Assembly (NCBI RefSeq): GCF_001949145.1
Contig: NW_019091406.1
Span: 500,814-564,813, forward strand
Length of the DNA stretch: 64,000 nt
Reading direction: 5' to 3'
Source: Acanthaster planci
Taxonomy: Eukaryota; Echinodermata; Asteroidea; Valvatida; Acanthasteridae
In this document: positions 45,916-58,684 of the stretch, piece by piece
Numbering within the stretch: position 1 is the first letter of the stretch
How the letters are laid out: the number at the start of each line of letters is the position of its first letter
Notes under the pieces: generated by a model
Database searches by the model: none
Seen by the model: the letters and a program-made list of their open reading frames with translations, nothing else
What the model was told of the DNA's origin: nothing
Position numbers and translations under genes: made by a program

Positions 45916-48900
45916 AGGCTTATAGCAAGCTGTTGCAATAAATAAAGCTTTCAACTTGGAAACTGACTTGACGGTATTCTCCAGGGACGGACGGCTTTGG
46001 TGTCTTGTAAGGATTCCTTGAGTTTCAGCCGCTGGCACAAGGAAGGCCGGCGCTGTCTCTTGTAGCTCCAGCACCGTCGCATCTGCAAATTGCAGATGTC
46101 AGTAATTTCCAATCCGCAATTTTTCATGTTGTTCATACCTGTCTGAAAGTCACCAAAACGTGCGTTCTGATGGCTCGTCAACAAGGGGGAGAAGAGGGAT
46201 GTCTGACAAAAACGTCACATCTATTATTCACCTAAAGACCTTGCTGTGGGTGAATAATTGATGTGATATGAGACACTGGGAAAATTGTCAGAAATGATGA
46301 CTACTAGAACCCATGTGGACGTGGAGTCATTTTCCTTTTGTTTACGAAGATTAGCAAGAAGCGAAAACTCGCTTCCCAGATTTCTGCTGTACATTTGGGC
46401 TCTTGCGACTTCAGAGCCGTTGCCCTCTGGCAGTAAAAGTTTCTTACCCGATGTCGAGTTTATGTAATTTACTTGCATGAACAGCAGAAGTGTAGTATTT
46501 ATTACTAGAGTCACGCCTCGTTGTTTATATGGTTTCAGCATTAAAAAAAATCCATAATCCGACTTGAGCAGAAGCACCCCCTCATCGGTTAAAAAGAGCT
46601 CTGTTGATGGGGAGTGTTTATTTGGTTGGATACGACGCGACCGCATTCATAGTCGTTCGTGAACGAGCGAAGTGCAGACCCCACCAAAGGAGCCTCCGTT
46701 GCTAGGAAGATTGCACCCTGTATTGGTCGTGCTCGGCGCCCATACCTCATCTTCATGAACTCACCAACCCATCGGAATTTTACTTCACACTTTAATCTCC
46801 ATGCATAGTTTCCTCAACAATATTTAACAATGGATTGCAAAATAACCGTTAGCGATGTAACATGTTCCTGTATTGGTCAGCGCTTGTATGATGCAATTAA
46901 TATCAAGTCATAATAGTAAACCAACGTTGCTCCCAAAACTCGCTGTTTTGTGCCTTCGCCTGAATATGCAATATTCCCTTTCTAATTTTTCATGTATTTC
47001 AGCCCGGATCAACGAACTTCAGAGCGGCAAAGCTTACGAACGCAGTTTATAGAAACGCAACACTGGACAGATTTCTTATATAAATGTAAATTTTACTCTT
47101 TTATCAAAAATTTTAATCAAGTTGAGTACCGGTACGCTCAAGAGCTTAAGTATGAAGTGCCATCATTTCTAATTCTTAATTTCTTTTCCCTACAGCATGG
47201 GATGTAATCAGTGTTTGTCATGTTTGCTGCACGTGGGTGTGTTTTGTTCTGCATTTTTTATTTGCTAAGGATCAAATATGCACAGGGATTTGCCCTTTGG
47301 GTAGAAAACGAAAATACAAAAGGCAGGAACGGCCTGTTGATAGTGTTTGTCATATCGAGCGTTTTATGCACGACGCCATTTCTTTCTGCGCAGTCGGCGT
47401 CCCTGTTTTTGTTTGTTTGTTTGTTTGTTTGTTTGTTTTTTGGGGTTTTTTTTGTTTTTTGTTTTTTAGAATTCGCTGATTGTCTAAACTGATGATCTCT
47501 CCATTTTGTCCACGCTGGCCTCGCAGGACGCATTAGACGCTTTCCGAACGTCTTTGAAATTTCTGTTTCGGGTCAGCGTGAAAATGCCTGTGTTATCGCA
47601 TGCTTATCGTGGCTCACTTTTAAGCTGTGCAAATACCGATAGAACAGCGTATTACAAAAGAGGTTATCTTGTAGTTCTGTTCTGGGGCTCTGTGGTTCTG
47701 CTGCAACAAATCATTATGGGCTTCAGACGTTTATTTGTTTGGAGAGTTTATTTGTTTATTTTTTCCTTTCTTGTCTTGTTAAGTTGTTTGTTTTTGTCTC
47801 TTTCTTTACTTTTATTTTCGAGCACTATAAAAATGGTGCTGGGACGAACCCGCAGAAGGAATCGTTGTTTTGATTTCACCAAAACACGTGTCCATAGTTT
47901 CGTGTTTGAACTGAAGGGGATGGGCATGTTATAAATTTTAAAAAAATTGCCCAGCCATGGAAATTTGAAAAGCGGAAGCACCAAATAACACAAGGGGGCA
48001 TTATTTATGATACATGTGCACCTTTTTATGATTACACTCCTGAATCTTACATTAAATCCACCTGAATTCCATTGCCAATCCCCCTATATACCCCTACCCC
48101 AAGCGATTTACGCCCCTGGCTGCCATTTATAAATATCTTTTAACTAGCAGGACAGATCTCATTATTTTGCATTGGTATCAAATTTGGGGAGCTTGGGAGC
48201 AAGACATGTACATGTCCACGAATCTTGTTTTTTGACACAAAAGGTACATATTGCTATACGTGTACAAAGATTAATTTCCCCTGTGCTATGTTGTGCGAAT
48301 CTTGTTTCATTTCCTAACACATTTGTATACTCCTAATACCGAAACCTGATCTACCTTAATGTTGCAATAAGTTCAGTGCCATCATTATGCCACTATGATT
48401 ACCAAACCTTTCAACTTAGCTGTAATGAATAGGCCTGAGCTCTGATGACAAAATACGCTGCCAGCTGTTTGCTGTACTCATAAGAAAAGAACCTTTGTAC
48501 ATTTCATTCGCTGAGACAGCTTCAACCTCGCAATATGATTGACTTGCTGCCTAATTGGAGTCATCATGATTACCGTAATGACTGACACCACTGTAACTTC
48601 GTAACACCCTCCCCAGGTACGCACATGCACTTACCTCATTTGCAGGAAAATCGTTCCGTTGCTAGGCGCACTGCTAACAAGAAGTTTGCTCAAGTTGTTT
48701 GTCATTTTTCGAGACATCTTCCTGCAGCTGAGCAAACGGTGGCCATGTTGACAGACCGCAAGGAAATGGCACAAGTAGATTAAGGATACACATACATAAC
48801 GCCTTGAATTCTTGTGTCGCTAAAGACTGCTCGTGGAGAAGTCTAACTTCGGGAGGCAGGAAATAGGTGACCGCGATTTAGCTCCATGTACTGCTGTCAG

Positions 48901-49255
48901 ATGGTGTGACCCGTTATCGAGGAAAAACCTCCGTTTCCAGGAAGATAGACGTTAGAAAATACCGGTAAACAGTTGATGAAGGATACCGTAGGGCATCAAT
49001 TATTGTGGGATGTTAGAAGACAATTATTATTGACTGATGATAACAACTGTGGGATGTGCCCACTTACTGCGACATGGTGAATGTAATGAGGTTGAATCCT
49101 GGTTTAGGTCAATTTTTCTGATTATGAAGTTCGCCATTATACCAACGTGTATTGGTTGATATCTGTCCCTTGAGACAATACTTTTATACATTGCGTAATG
49201 CTTTGCACTGCACTCACGTATGAGGTCTGTGTTTCGTTGATGTTTTCTTTGTTGA
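45916..49255. other. Intergenic, no supported gene
   Basis: The longest frame (46646-46224, minus, 140 codons) has no recognisable domain. A (GTTT)n run lies at 47406-47437. Nothing further was seen. Confidence 0.4.
47406..47437. repeat. (GTTT)n microsatellite
   Basis: About eight uninterrupted copies of the tetranucleotide TTTG/GTTT, followed by further T-rich sequence. Confidence 0.95.
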
Positions 49256-49538
49256 CACTGTGAACGGCCTGGATGCGATTTCACATGGATGTGATCTTGG
49301 TATAATCCAATATCACATCCACGCTACCAGAATCACATCTGAGCCAGATTTCACATCCATAAAAGTCCAAAATCACAGCGTGAGTTTGATTTTAACAACA
49401 TAGGTCCTAATCCTGAATGGGATTTCTGGCTCGGATATGATTTTGGATAATCCCTGCCAAGATCAAATTCTAGGTTCAATATCACATCCACCCAAACACC
49501 AGTTTTGTTGGGACATCACACCCAGGCCGTTCACAGTG
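49256..49538. mobile_element. MITE-like element, CACTGTGAACGGCCTGG termini
   Basis: CACTGTGAACGGCCTGGATG at 49256 and the complement of the right end, CACTGTGAACGGCCTGGGTG, form near-perfect 20-bp terminal inverted repeats bounding 283 bp. The interior repeats the word ATCACATCC and its complement many times, so it can fold extensively. No protein is encoded and no target-site duplication is evident. Confidence 0.75.
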
Positions 49539-52500
49539 CGAGAATCTTTCGAAGACTGTCTCACAGAGCGTTGAACGAAACGTTTGGTTTGTTGAAACTC
49601 CTGTTGTCCAAACAGTTTTATGAGTTAGCCCCTGATGTGTATTAGTGTCAACCTGTTATAGGGCAGTCCACATATTTTCATATACTTGTGTAATTACTGC
49701 CGATTTTAGCATGACATTGGTAGACTTATATCCCCTGAACATTGGCCTTGCTTATAGCAGACAGAAAGCTGTACGGACGGACAGGTATTGTCGAATGTAA
49801 TTGCTCAGGACAAGATTACGGAAATACACATCGGTGCGGTTCGCAAGAGTTCACTTGTATCGCTTTGATTTTTTTAAACATCATTTGCAATTTCACATTC
49901 ACCACGACCAGAATTCTTTGTTGATTGCTATAATGTGATTTCAACGTATGCAGTGCGATATTCAATTCCTTATTTTCCCTCTCGGCAGAGCTTGTGCTTT
50001 GCACGTACAGAGGAGGTCACACACTTCGGAAATTCTCGCTAAATTAAAATGTATTCTGTCTCTCTTCACCACGCATAGAAACGAGACCAGAAGTAGATGC
50101 ATGAGCACGTTGGTTTGTTCTGTTCATTCGATGCGATGACGGAGCTCAATCCCGAAGCGTAATCGGCGTTGCGGTGCGGCTTCCGAGTCTTAAAAGAATC
50201 ACAGAGAGTGTTTAAAAAAATCATTACGCCCGACTTGCAAGGGAAAGTACAGCGTCGGAGGTAATTGCCACACTGCGAAGTGAGCACGCTTCGGAAATGG
50301 CTTCTCATTTAGTAACACAAAACGTGCGGTTTTTAAAGCTCATTCCATACGTTCCCGGAGCCGATGTAATTCCTGCTTCCGATAGTAGCGAAGTGAGGTC
50401 GAATTAGCCCGAGTGAAAGAAATGGATCATTTGGGACACCGCCTCAGGAATGATGTGGCAGATTTTTACATTATACTGCATTAAACTTTCAGAGTGAGCC
50501 GTTTATCCGTACACTAGGTTTCAAATCTTGCTTTGCGTTGGATATTGTGCCTGTTTGGCTTTTACGACTGCACATTCCCAAAGGACAATTCACAACGTTG
50601 GGCATGCGCATACAAACCGCACTAAAATTCCGCCTCTGTAGAATGATGTCCCAAATCACTGTTGGGGGTGTTGTAATTTGTCTTTTTTTCCTGATTTGTT
50701 GATCATTAGTGTAAAACTAAGTTGTCACTTTTCTGGTTTTGCCCTGTGATTAAATTAGGGCCTAATTCTTTCAAATCATGTATTTTCACAAGAGACAAAC
50801 ATATCAAAGTTGAGTCGCGTTCAATGTGCATTTTCTTAAAATGTGGTCATTCTTTGTCTGCTTCGGTACAATAGTTTTCTCTCAGGTCTCTTTGATTTCC
50901 AAAACAAGGTGTACCCGATGAGTTTAAATATGAGCCTCGAGTCCGCTATGGCAGCGGAATATCGAATTTTGGATTTGCTGAATGCAATCAGATAGAAGAA
51001 AATGCGAGGCGAGAACCAGGAAGTTTATGTTTATAAAAAATATGACGGAGATAAACTAGTTCATCACAATCACTCTGGTTGGTAGTCTTCTCACCGAAGT
51101 ACTTTTCTTGACTCAGACTGAATTGCGGGTATAAGTAGGTTGGTAAAAGGCGTGACCTTTTTTTCCATTTAACAGGCCAAGTGTGTATTGCACAGAAAAC
51201 TGTTCTTAATTTAGCATAATCCATTTAAACCGGGTTGTAGATTATGTCCCTTACATTTTCTTAGTCACATATGCATACGTAATTTTAAAGGGGAAATAAG
51301 TACTTTGATTAATATTATTTAAACTAGAACTTTCATCTACACCCCAAGTTGGCGCTTAGAACAATTATTGACTAATACACATACCAATACCTATAGTGAA
51401 ATGACCCCTCCGAAACAAAACAAAACATAGAATCTAGCAAGAAATGTCCGCCCCGAGCATGAAGTGTACCCCCAAGCGGCAAAAAAGACAGGTGGTAGTT
51501 TACAAATACAGCATGGATTGAGGGGAAGTAAATTTTTTTTACCATACTTCATAAATATTCAAACAGAAATGTCACGTTATACCCACAGACGCCATTGTTG
51601 TTTCTCAGCTGCTAAACCCTAAATTTCCATGTAATGATAGTGGAGTGGGTGCATAGAAATAGGGTTTCAATCGTCTGGTGCTGACATACGTTCTGGGTCT
51701 TTACTGTAATAGTTATTAGGATACAACTCCAGACTGGTGTCGTAAAAATTACATGACACAGACTACATATTTACGCAGCGGGTTCCAGATTTTTTGATGC
51801 TACCAGAAAAAAAACTACCTCACGGCAGCGAGGTGGATACTCACTCATTTCTACTTCCCAGACGCAAGGTGGAATCGGCCAATGACGCGCTCCGAGGTGT
51901 AGTAATAAGTTTTCCAAGCGGGTTCTTCCACACGTTCTACGTGTCTTCAAAGACCATTATTTTAAGTTATAAATTCGTTACTCGCACTCAGCGTGCTACG
52001 CGTCAAACACACCATCGATACCATTATCAACGCGCGCCTAGTATGTGGTGAGTACCAAAAAACACACCTTCTTTTGTTCCGTTCGGAGCGGTTACACCAA
52101 ATCGTCAGGAAATTGGACAAGACTAACACTGGGGTCAAGAGCAAAGAACATTGATAAAAATAGAGACTGTTAGAAGAAGGGTAGAAAAACGAATCATGAC
52201 ATCTGTACCAAAATAATAAAAGCTTACGCAGAAGTAGAGACAGCTTGAATGAGCTCAATCATGCATGTGAGTCCCGGGCAAGGGGGTATATATCCCCCGG
52301 AATCAGCCCCCCAACACACCCACACACACCTTTTGTAGTTGGCAATTAAAATTTTAAAGGATTTTGAAGACTTTTGCAGACTTCCAACGACTGAATACAT
52401 TCAACACACTCAAAACAGGGGAAAAAATTAAAAAGCCATATTATATGCCAGATGAGTCAGCCCCTCCCCCTGCTTTTCGATTTTTCGTGGCCAAGCAAAT

Positions 52501-54979
52501 CATCCCCCCACCTTTCCCCTTCCCCCTAATCTCTGGCACAATTTTACACCACTGAGCACAATTGTAAACCAGAAACATCCGCTTTAAACTACGGTACAGC
52601 GGCATGAACAGGGTCAAAATATGAACATCCGAACCAACAAAACGCTCACGAACAACTCTCTGCATAAAAGATTTTGTCGAAAAATCGATCTTACTGAGAC
52701 ACGCCGCACAGCGAACGCTCCCCGCACAAAACAGGGAATGTACTTTTCAGCACTCAGCAGCAGATCGAATTGCAATTTTCAGAACAAACGATAAGAGATT
52801 CAACCTGCAGTCAGGAACGAACCCAGCAAGACAGCGGAAACCGAGAAGGTGAACTCCATCCTCCAGGGATAACATAAACAGAGAAGAGGGGAGAATTGGG
52901 AAGGAAGGACGCTGAAGGAGATAACTAGTGTAATAGAAAGCTCAGCCTGCAAAGGAAATGCGATGGATGATGGCTAAGTCAATAGGATTAGGATTAAAGA
53001 GGCAAATGACAGAGGAGTTATATGGGGGAGGGGAAACGTCGGTTGTATATCCAATCGATTAACAGTCATAAAGTGCATCCAGACACGGTGTCGTCCTCTG
53101 AGTGCGATGTTTTCCCCGTTCTCTTTTCTTGAAAGTGTAGTACAATTGCATTTGGTTTAATTCTCTATTAAGATTTGTTCGGTATTGTCTGCAGCTTTCA
53201 CTGCTGATTAGTCTGTATCATCTGTTTGCTGTTACCTGACTTTTTTGGCCGGAGTCTTTACTTTCCTTCCCACGTGTTTGTCTTTTACTCTCGGTGCGTG
53301 TTTATGTCAAGCTGGGTGTAGTTTGCAGGGTTTGTTGTGATGAAGTTGTTTTCTGTGTGACTGGAAATGGGTGTTTGTCAGCTCTTGGTATCATTCCATG
53401 TATCTGCGTGTTTTGCTTGCTTTCTGTGAGCTGTTTGCCGATCTCGGTCTTCTTGTTTGTTTGCAGGGGACAATATCCGCTCATCAATCTTACTTTCAGT
53501 ATAGTACACCCGATTGCATATTTTCTGTGTATTACCGCTGCGGTCTGTACGTTTACGATCAAACTACTTGTTGGACTATCGAATGTCGGGTACGGTTTGC
53601 ACATATATTGTCGATGATTAGTCACAGGTTTATCGATTATGTACAGGGTAAAAAAGACCAGGCATCCGCGTTATGCGCGTAGCCTATATGCACTTTGGAA
53701 ATTTCTCTCTATCCGCAATAGATCACTGCTTGTCGACTTTATTGTCCGTCGTCATTGTATCCATCGATCCATTGTCACTCACTTTCAATTTGCTGTGTGT
53801 CGGAACAACAATCGATCAATTTATATAGCGTCAATTCTCACCTGTCCGTCAAGATCCATTGCCGATCAGTCATTTCGATTGTCTGTCACTAATTTGCATG
53901 CCTGCCACTGTCTGTCTATCACCTTCAACTAAGGTACTACATGTATATACCGCGTATCCGCACAACCTTTCGAGAGCCTCATTGAACACTTTCTGTGCGT
54001 GGAGAATACCTCCAAGCAATTCGTGATCACTCGTCAGCGCCTCCCGGCACATTCAAAGAAAATAGGTCTCTGCCTCCAGACCGATCAATAATTGTTTTGT
54101 TTTTTTGGGGGGGGGTTTGTTTCTTTTTTTTCATAAATAATTCCGTGTTAGCCGGGAAGGGATTTAACCCAGGCAAAAACACGCTGCGTGAACGCGTTGG
54201 AGCTCTTGTTTCTCACTCCGTTTTCTTCTTCTTCAGCCATTCCACTCGATAAGCAAATGGGATGAATAACATGCTGCACACCGTTTGTTCCGAGTGTGAA
54301 TTTTTTACCACGGCGCACACAAGCTTGTAAGTAGTTGGCTAGCCAAGGGATGTCATCTTATACTACGGTGTGTCCCGTGGAGTGGTTTTCGTGGCGAGTA
54401 AGCGATGACTTCTGGGGTCGAGGATGGATCAGGTTGTCATTACCATCACTGGCTGTTTCTCATTATCAGCACCGTGACTTGGTGCGGTCAATTGCTTCTA
54501 CGACCTCCGATTTATTTGTGAAATCAACTTGGGAGGGGTCCTTGTCAGTGTATCATACGGTCACTGGAGCTCGCTCCGACTGAACTTCTCATGCAAATAG
54601 ATTCCAAGCGACCCAGGGTGCTAGTTAATCGCAGCCTTTTTAAGAAACACCAAGGCTTTTGATCGGAATGGTTGTCAGCTGACTCTATCGCGTAAGGTAG
54701 ATGCCTGTTCAAGCGCTACATCTGCACTGAGTTTGCAGGTGCGATTCCACAAATAATAGGGGAGGGGTCCACGCAGGTTCATTATATTATGTTGGGTGCT
54801 CGTTGGGGGCTGGTAAGTTATCTTCATTAGAGGCTTCAGTTTGAACCAATTATGTTCAGTGACAGTAAAGTCACAGCAGCGTCCAGCGTAATCAAGGCAA
54901 ATTGAGTGGGAGTAATTAAAGGTGATGACTTATCACTCAGCAATATCATACTTGATCACAAGATCAACTTAATGGTTAA
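49539..54979. other. Intergenic, no supported gene
   Basis: Short unrecognised open frames only. 53740-53935 is enriched in GATC and TGTC words in an irregular pattern. A GGGGG/CCCCC hairpin around TATATAT lies near 52283-52299. TACATGTA at 53938. Confidence 0.4.
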
Positions 54980-55064
54980 CACTGCAGAAACTGTACGTGG
55001 TGCTACATTGGTTTTAATTTAACACCCTTGCTATTAAATTAACACCTAAGCGTTTTTTTCAGTG
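54980..55064. mobile_element. 85-bp miniature element, CACTG...CAGTG, GGTGTTA family
   Basis: The left end CACTGCAGAAACTG and right end (complement CACTGAAAAAAACG) bound an interior with TTTAACACC and TTAACACC words like the MITE at 6746. It appears to be a shorter, more decayed member of that family. Confidence 0.45.
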
Positions 55065-57340
55065 AAGGTATATTTTGAGAAGCATAAAAACGTTATAGTC
55101 TTGTCCAGTATCCCCATTAAATAAGAGTAGCTTCTCCGATCGGCTACTTAAAGGCAAAGAGATCTGTCCCTATTGTTTTCGAGCTTTGGGAAGAAAAAGA
55201 TGGTCGTTTGAATTGATTGAAAAGACGCGTGAATCCCGTTTGGCTTTGTATCCATACTGCGTCATTAAACTTCTTCGACTTCACCATAGACAGTTCTCGA
55301 GGTTGAGCATTGTCTGTGCATATACCTGGCAATAACAGTGACTTTAGGGGAGGCCAACTGGCTACAGACAGCTTTGCATGGCGTGCACGCGACCTCAATT
55401 TTTCAACAAGTACCTGCTAGCCACTACAGTGCATTAGTAATGGCACTAATGGAAAGAACTGGGTCGGGGATTTGCGTGCGATCGACAGCATTTTTCGACA
55501 GGGTGAAGGTTTACACAGATAACAAGAACAGGTTACGACCAAAACACTACAAAATTAGGTCAAAAGTAAGAACCCTTTGACCTGATTTTGTTTTTTGTTT
55601 GTCTTTTTATAGAAAGATTATGACCGGATGTATCAAAAACGTCAATGCCTTGGATTTAAGGTTCTACGTACAGATGGTTCCTCTTTGAATGTTGCACATA
55701 CAGATACATAGATGACTGAGTACTGTTAACCTAAAAGCCCGGAAAAAAAGCTCAGGTTAAGGCGATTCATCTGATGGTCTGGTTGTTATGCTCAGTTTGG
55801 TACCTTTGAATTACAGGATCACAAAGCCCCAGCGATAAGTCTGCTGCCACCAAGAGTCGTGAAAAGGACAGCGGAAAAATTATATTCCAGGGAAAGAAAA
55901 AACACGTTTCTTTCTTGTTCTTGTCAGCGAAATTGTCTAGTGCCTGTCAGTCGCCGTAAAGCGACCCCAATCTACTCTAGCTCAACCCTCGTTCGCAACA
56001 CTATCCCTTCAATCAGCGTGTGATCGTATAGTCCCGGTATCCCAGAAAAACAGGAATTGGTCCATGATAACAGAAGACTTATTTATGAATGATTAGAAGC
56101 AGAATCCGAGTTTGTTTCTCTTCCCGATGCGGGTTCAATGACTCGGCTTGTCGTATGCAGTCCTTCCGGGAATAATGTTTATCTCGTCTGTCGGCTCGGG
56201 TCCCTCCCCGCGTGGGACAAGAGGCTCCAGGGGCATATGTTGTCAAAATGACTTTAATTAACTCGGGTCCTTTTATGCCGGCTGTGTCTCCCTGGATGGT
56301 ATTGCCCTAGGACGAACCCGCCGGATTGGCTACCAGCAAAGCATCTTCGGTTACTCCACTTTGTTGGATTTTGTGGATGGAAAGAAAATTATCTCGTTAA
56401 CTTCCGTCGTGGTGTGTTTCCCATAGTGACACCATAGGGATTTAGAATAAACACAGGAAATTAAGATCTCGTGTAATCTGCTTCATACACATTTGAAACA
56501 AAGACATAAAAAGGGGAAAATCATTGAAGTGACCTTAAATCTACAAAGCTGGTACATGTAAATGCTTTTGTGGGTTGTAGTAGAATCTTCCCAGAAATAT
56601 TTAAGAAACAAAGATGGCAACATCACATGTTGGAACCTTTACAACAAAATAATCAAACTGCAACTTGTAAAAACAAAAAAAAAAAAACGAGGAAACAGGA
56701 CCGAAAAGATGCGATGATTTTCTGACAGCAAAGCAATGTGCCCTGGAATTGGCCCTTGAATTTCATCCGCATTTACTGGAGAGAGGGCTTGCAGTTGAGC
56801 AACTTCACTGTAAAAACTAACAACATTTGACGGGTATGAGAGACTTCAGAGCACATTTAAAGACCTCAATTACAATCCATCAATTACAATCTATCGGCCG
56901 TTTAACAAAAATAGTGGTACATCCTTCTTAACAGTCAGCTGTATCATGTAAGGTCCAATACAGGATCGGCACTACATTATGTCAGACTGTAGTCGCCTGT
57001 TGAGCGTTTGTGTGGGACACTACCTTCATGATCTTTCTCTCCTGTGCTGCCTACGTACACACTCGAAAGGGGACTGTGCTTTTACGTGCCAAACCTCATT
57101 AAACATCCAAGGTAAAAAGGAACTTTGTAGTACAAAGTAAACGACCTGTCCGGTTGATATTATAATGGCTTTCACTTTTTTTCCGTTAGTGCTTCATTCC
57201 TATGGAAGGTTACATTCGGGTAAAAGGTGAAGAGAGACGTAGTGAAGTTAACGAGCACAGAATTTACAAGAGCGGGCATAATCAATGTATGCATGGGTTG
57301 TCGACGTCGCAACGTAAAAAAAATCAGTCCCGCTGTAAAT
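55065..57340. other. Intergenic, no supported gene
   Basis: No recognisable coding sequence. TACATGTA at 56553. Nothing further was seen. Confidence 0.4.
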
Positions 57341-58684
57341 GATCGTACGGAAACGTATAAGGGTCACTTGCAAAAAAAAAATTTCGAGTTACTATCTCAC
57401 CGCGGCGTCAAATTGATATCCCGCCGCAGCGAATATTTCAATAGTCCTATTCAGCGCGTCGTTTTCAAAGGTATCTTCAGGGTGAAAAGCAGTGAGATTT
57501 GGTGTGAATTACCAATTTCAGATGAAGGGTACACTGTTTTCAAATTCCTTCCTACATTTTCCAAATGCCAAACAGCTAGAAGCAAGCGGACTGAGACTGC
57601 CTTTGAACTTTCATCAGTCGAAATTTATTAATTCATAGTAGGGCCGACTTAAAATTGAGATCGAAATCAGTACTTTTACAAACTTTTATATAAGTGCACA
57701 CGTGTCATGTGCATCGGGCCGGAAGTGTTGACCCGTGTTCATATGTTAAAAGAAACTCCATCCAACCTTGCTCTGGACAAAAAATATACGTTGTATAGGC
57801 CTATTTCCATTCCTAGCGCCCTCCACCGTATAAGTGGTCTGTGACGCATGAACTAACGCATGGATGTGAGGTCAGAGAGCCGGGGGGGGGAGGTTTCAAT
57901 GCAGTTGATGAATAAATGTGTGTTTGTTTCTCTGTCCCCTTCACTTCATTTTTCTTTCTGCCCATTGAAATCTCCTAAATCATAGCAAATTTTAATGTAA
58001 CAATGATATCAAGGTTGAGGTTTGGTCCGAAATGACGACACACACTGGCTACACATATGCATGGGCGTTGGCAGAATTTGTTTGGAGAGGAGGAGGACAA
58101 ACCGTCTTGTTAAAGCAGTAACATTGAACTGCGGGAGGGGGTCGAGTTTTTTCTCAAGCAAATAATTATGTTCTATTTTATTTCTAATATTCACATTTTT
58201 TTCTTTTTTTCGTTCTTTTCAGAGTCCCCCTAGCGGCGCTTATGTAAATAAGATTATTTGCATAAGTATAAATAAAAAGGCACCGTTACCCTTTCAAGAG
58301 GAAGTTTACCGCGGAGTCAAAGTACTCTACTCCAATTCCGAATTCGCATATATAAATTCATACCCCAAAAATAGATTTCTTTTGTTTTTTTGTGTTTTGG
58401 AAATCAAGCTTGGTTGAATCAGAATTTGTTCAACGCAATCTGAAACCCAATTTCACTGCATTCAACCATTATTATACATCTGACTACTACAAAACGCTAA
58501 ATAAGATTTATGAAACTACTGAAGTACTTGAAGCGGCGGAATTTCAACTTAACGCCGCGACAAAATCGTATAACTCGCTGCGGCGCGATATGCATTCAAC
58601 GATTTAACTCGCCGCGGAGACATAGTAACTCGAATTTGTGTGTGGGTGTGTGTGCAAGTGGCCCTTACACGCTTCCATACGATT
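57341..58684. mobile_element. 1.34-kb element with ~95-bp terminal inverted repeats
   Basis: The left arm (about 57341-57434) begins GATCGTACGGAAACGTATAA and continues GGGTCACTTGC...TTCGAGTTACTAT...CCGCGGCG...CGCCGCAGCGA. The complement of 58574-58684 reads AATCGTATGGAAGCGTGTAA, then GGGCCACTTGC and the same later blocks. The arms differ mainly by small insertions, including a GT-rich stretch on the right. The 1.1-kb interior has no recognised transposase. Open frames at 57227-57631 and 58392-58607 run across the arms and are probably not genes. No target-site duplication was seen. Confidence 0.7.
58239..58266. promoter_or_regulatory. Near-perfect palindrome with a POU octamer, next to a TATA-like motif
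   Basis: CTTATGTAAATAA and TTATTTGCATAAG form an inverted repeat with one mismatch around a two-base centre. The right half contains ATTTGCAT, the classical octamer bound by POU-domain factors. TATAAATAAAAAGG starts one base later at 58267. The block lies inside the 57341-58684 element. Function is inference. Confidence 0.35.

Noticed and set aside
46224-46646. 140-codon minus-strand frame
   Set aside because: Longest frame in the middle of the window, but no domain, and 140 codons can arise by chance in 64 kb.
53294-53625. Overlapping ~107-codon frames on both strands with hydrophobic stretches
   Set aside because: Hydrophobicity on the plus strand follows from T-rich sequence; no domain or conserved motif is visible.
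54660-54760. B-box-like GGTGCGATTCC downstream of a TCAGCTGACTC segment, possible tRNA-SINE
   Set aside because: A box is poor and no stems pair well; no second copy seen in the window.
57227-57631. 134-codon plus-strand frame
   Set aside because: It runs from unique DNA across an inverted-repeat arm of the 57341-58684 element, so an intact gene is unlikely.
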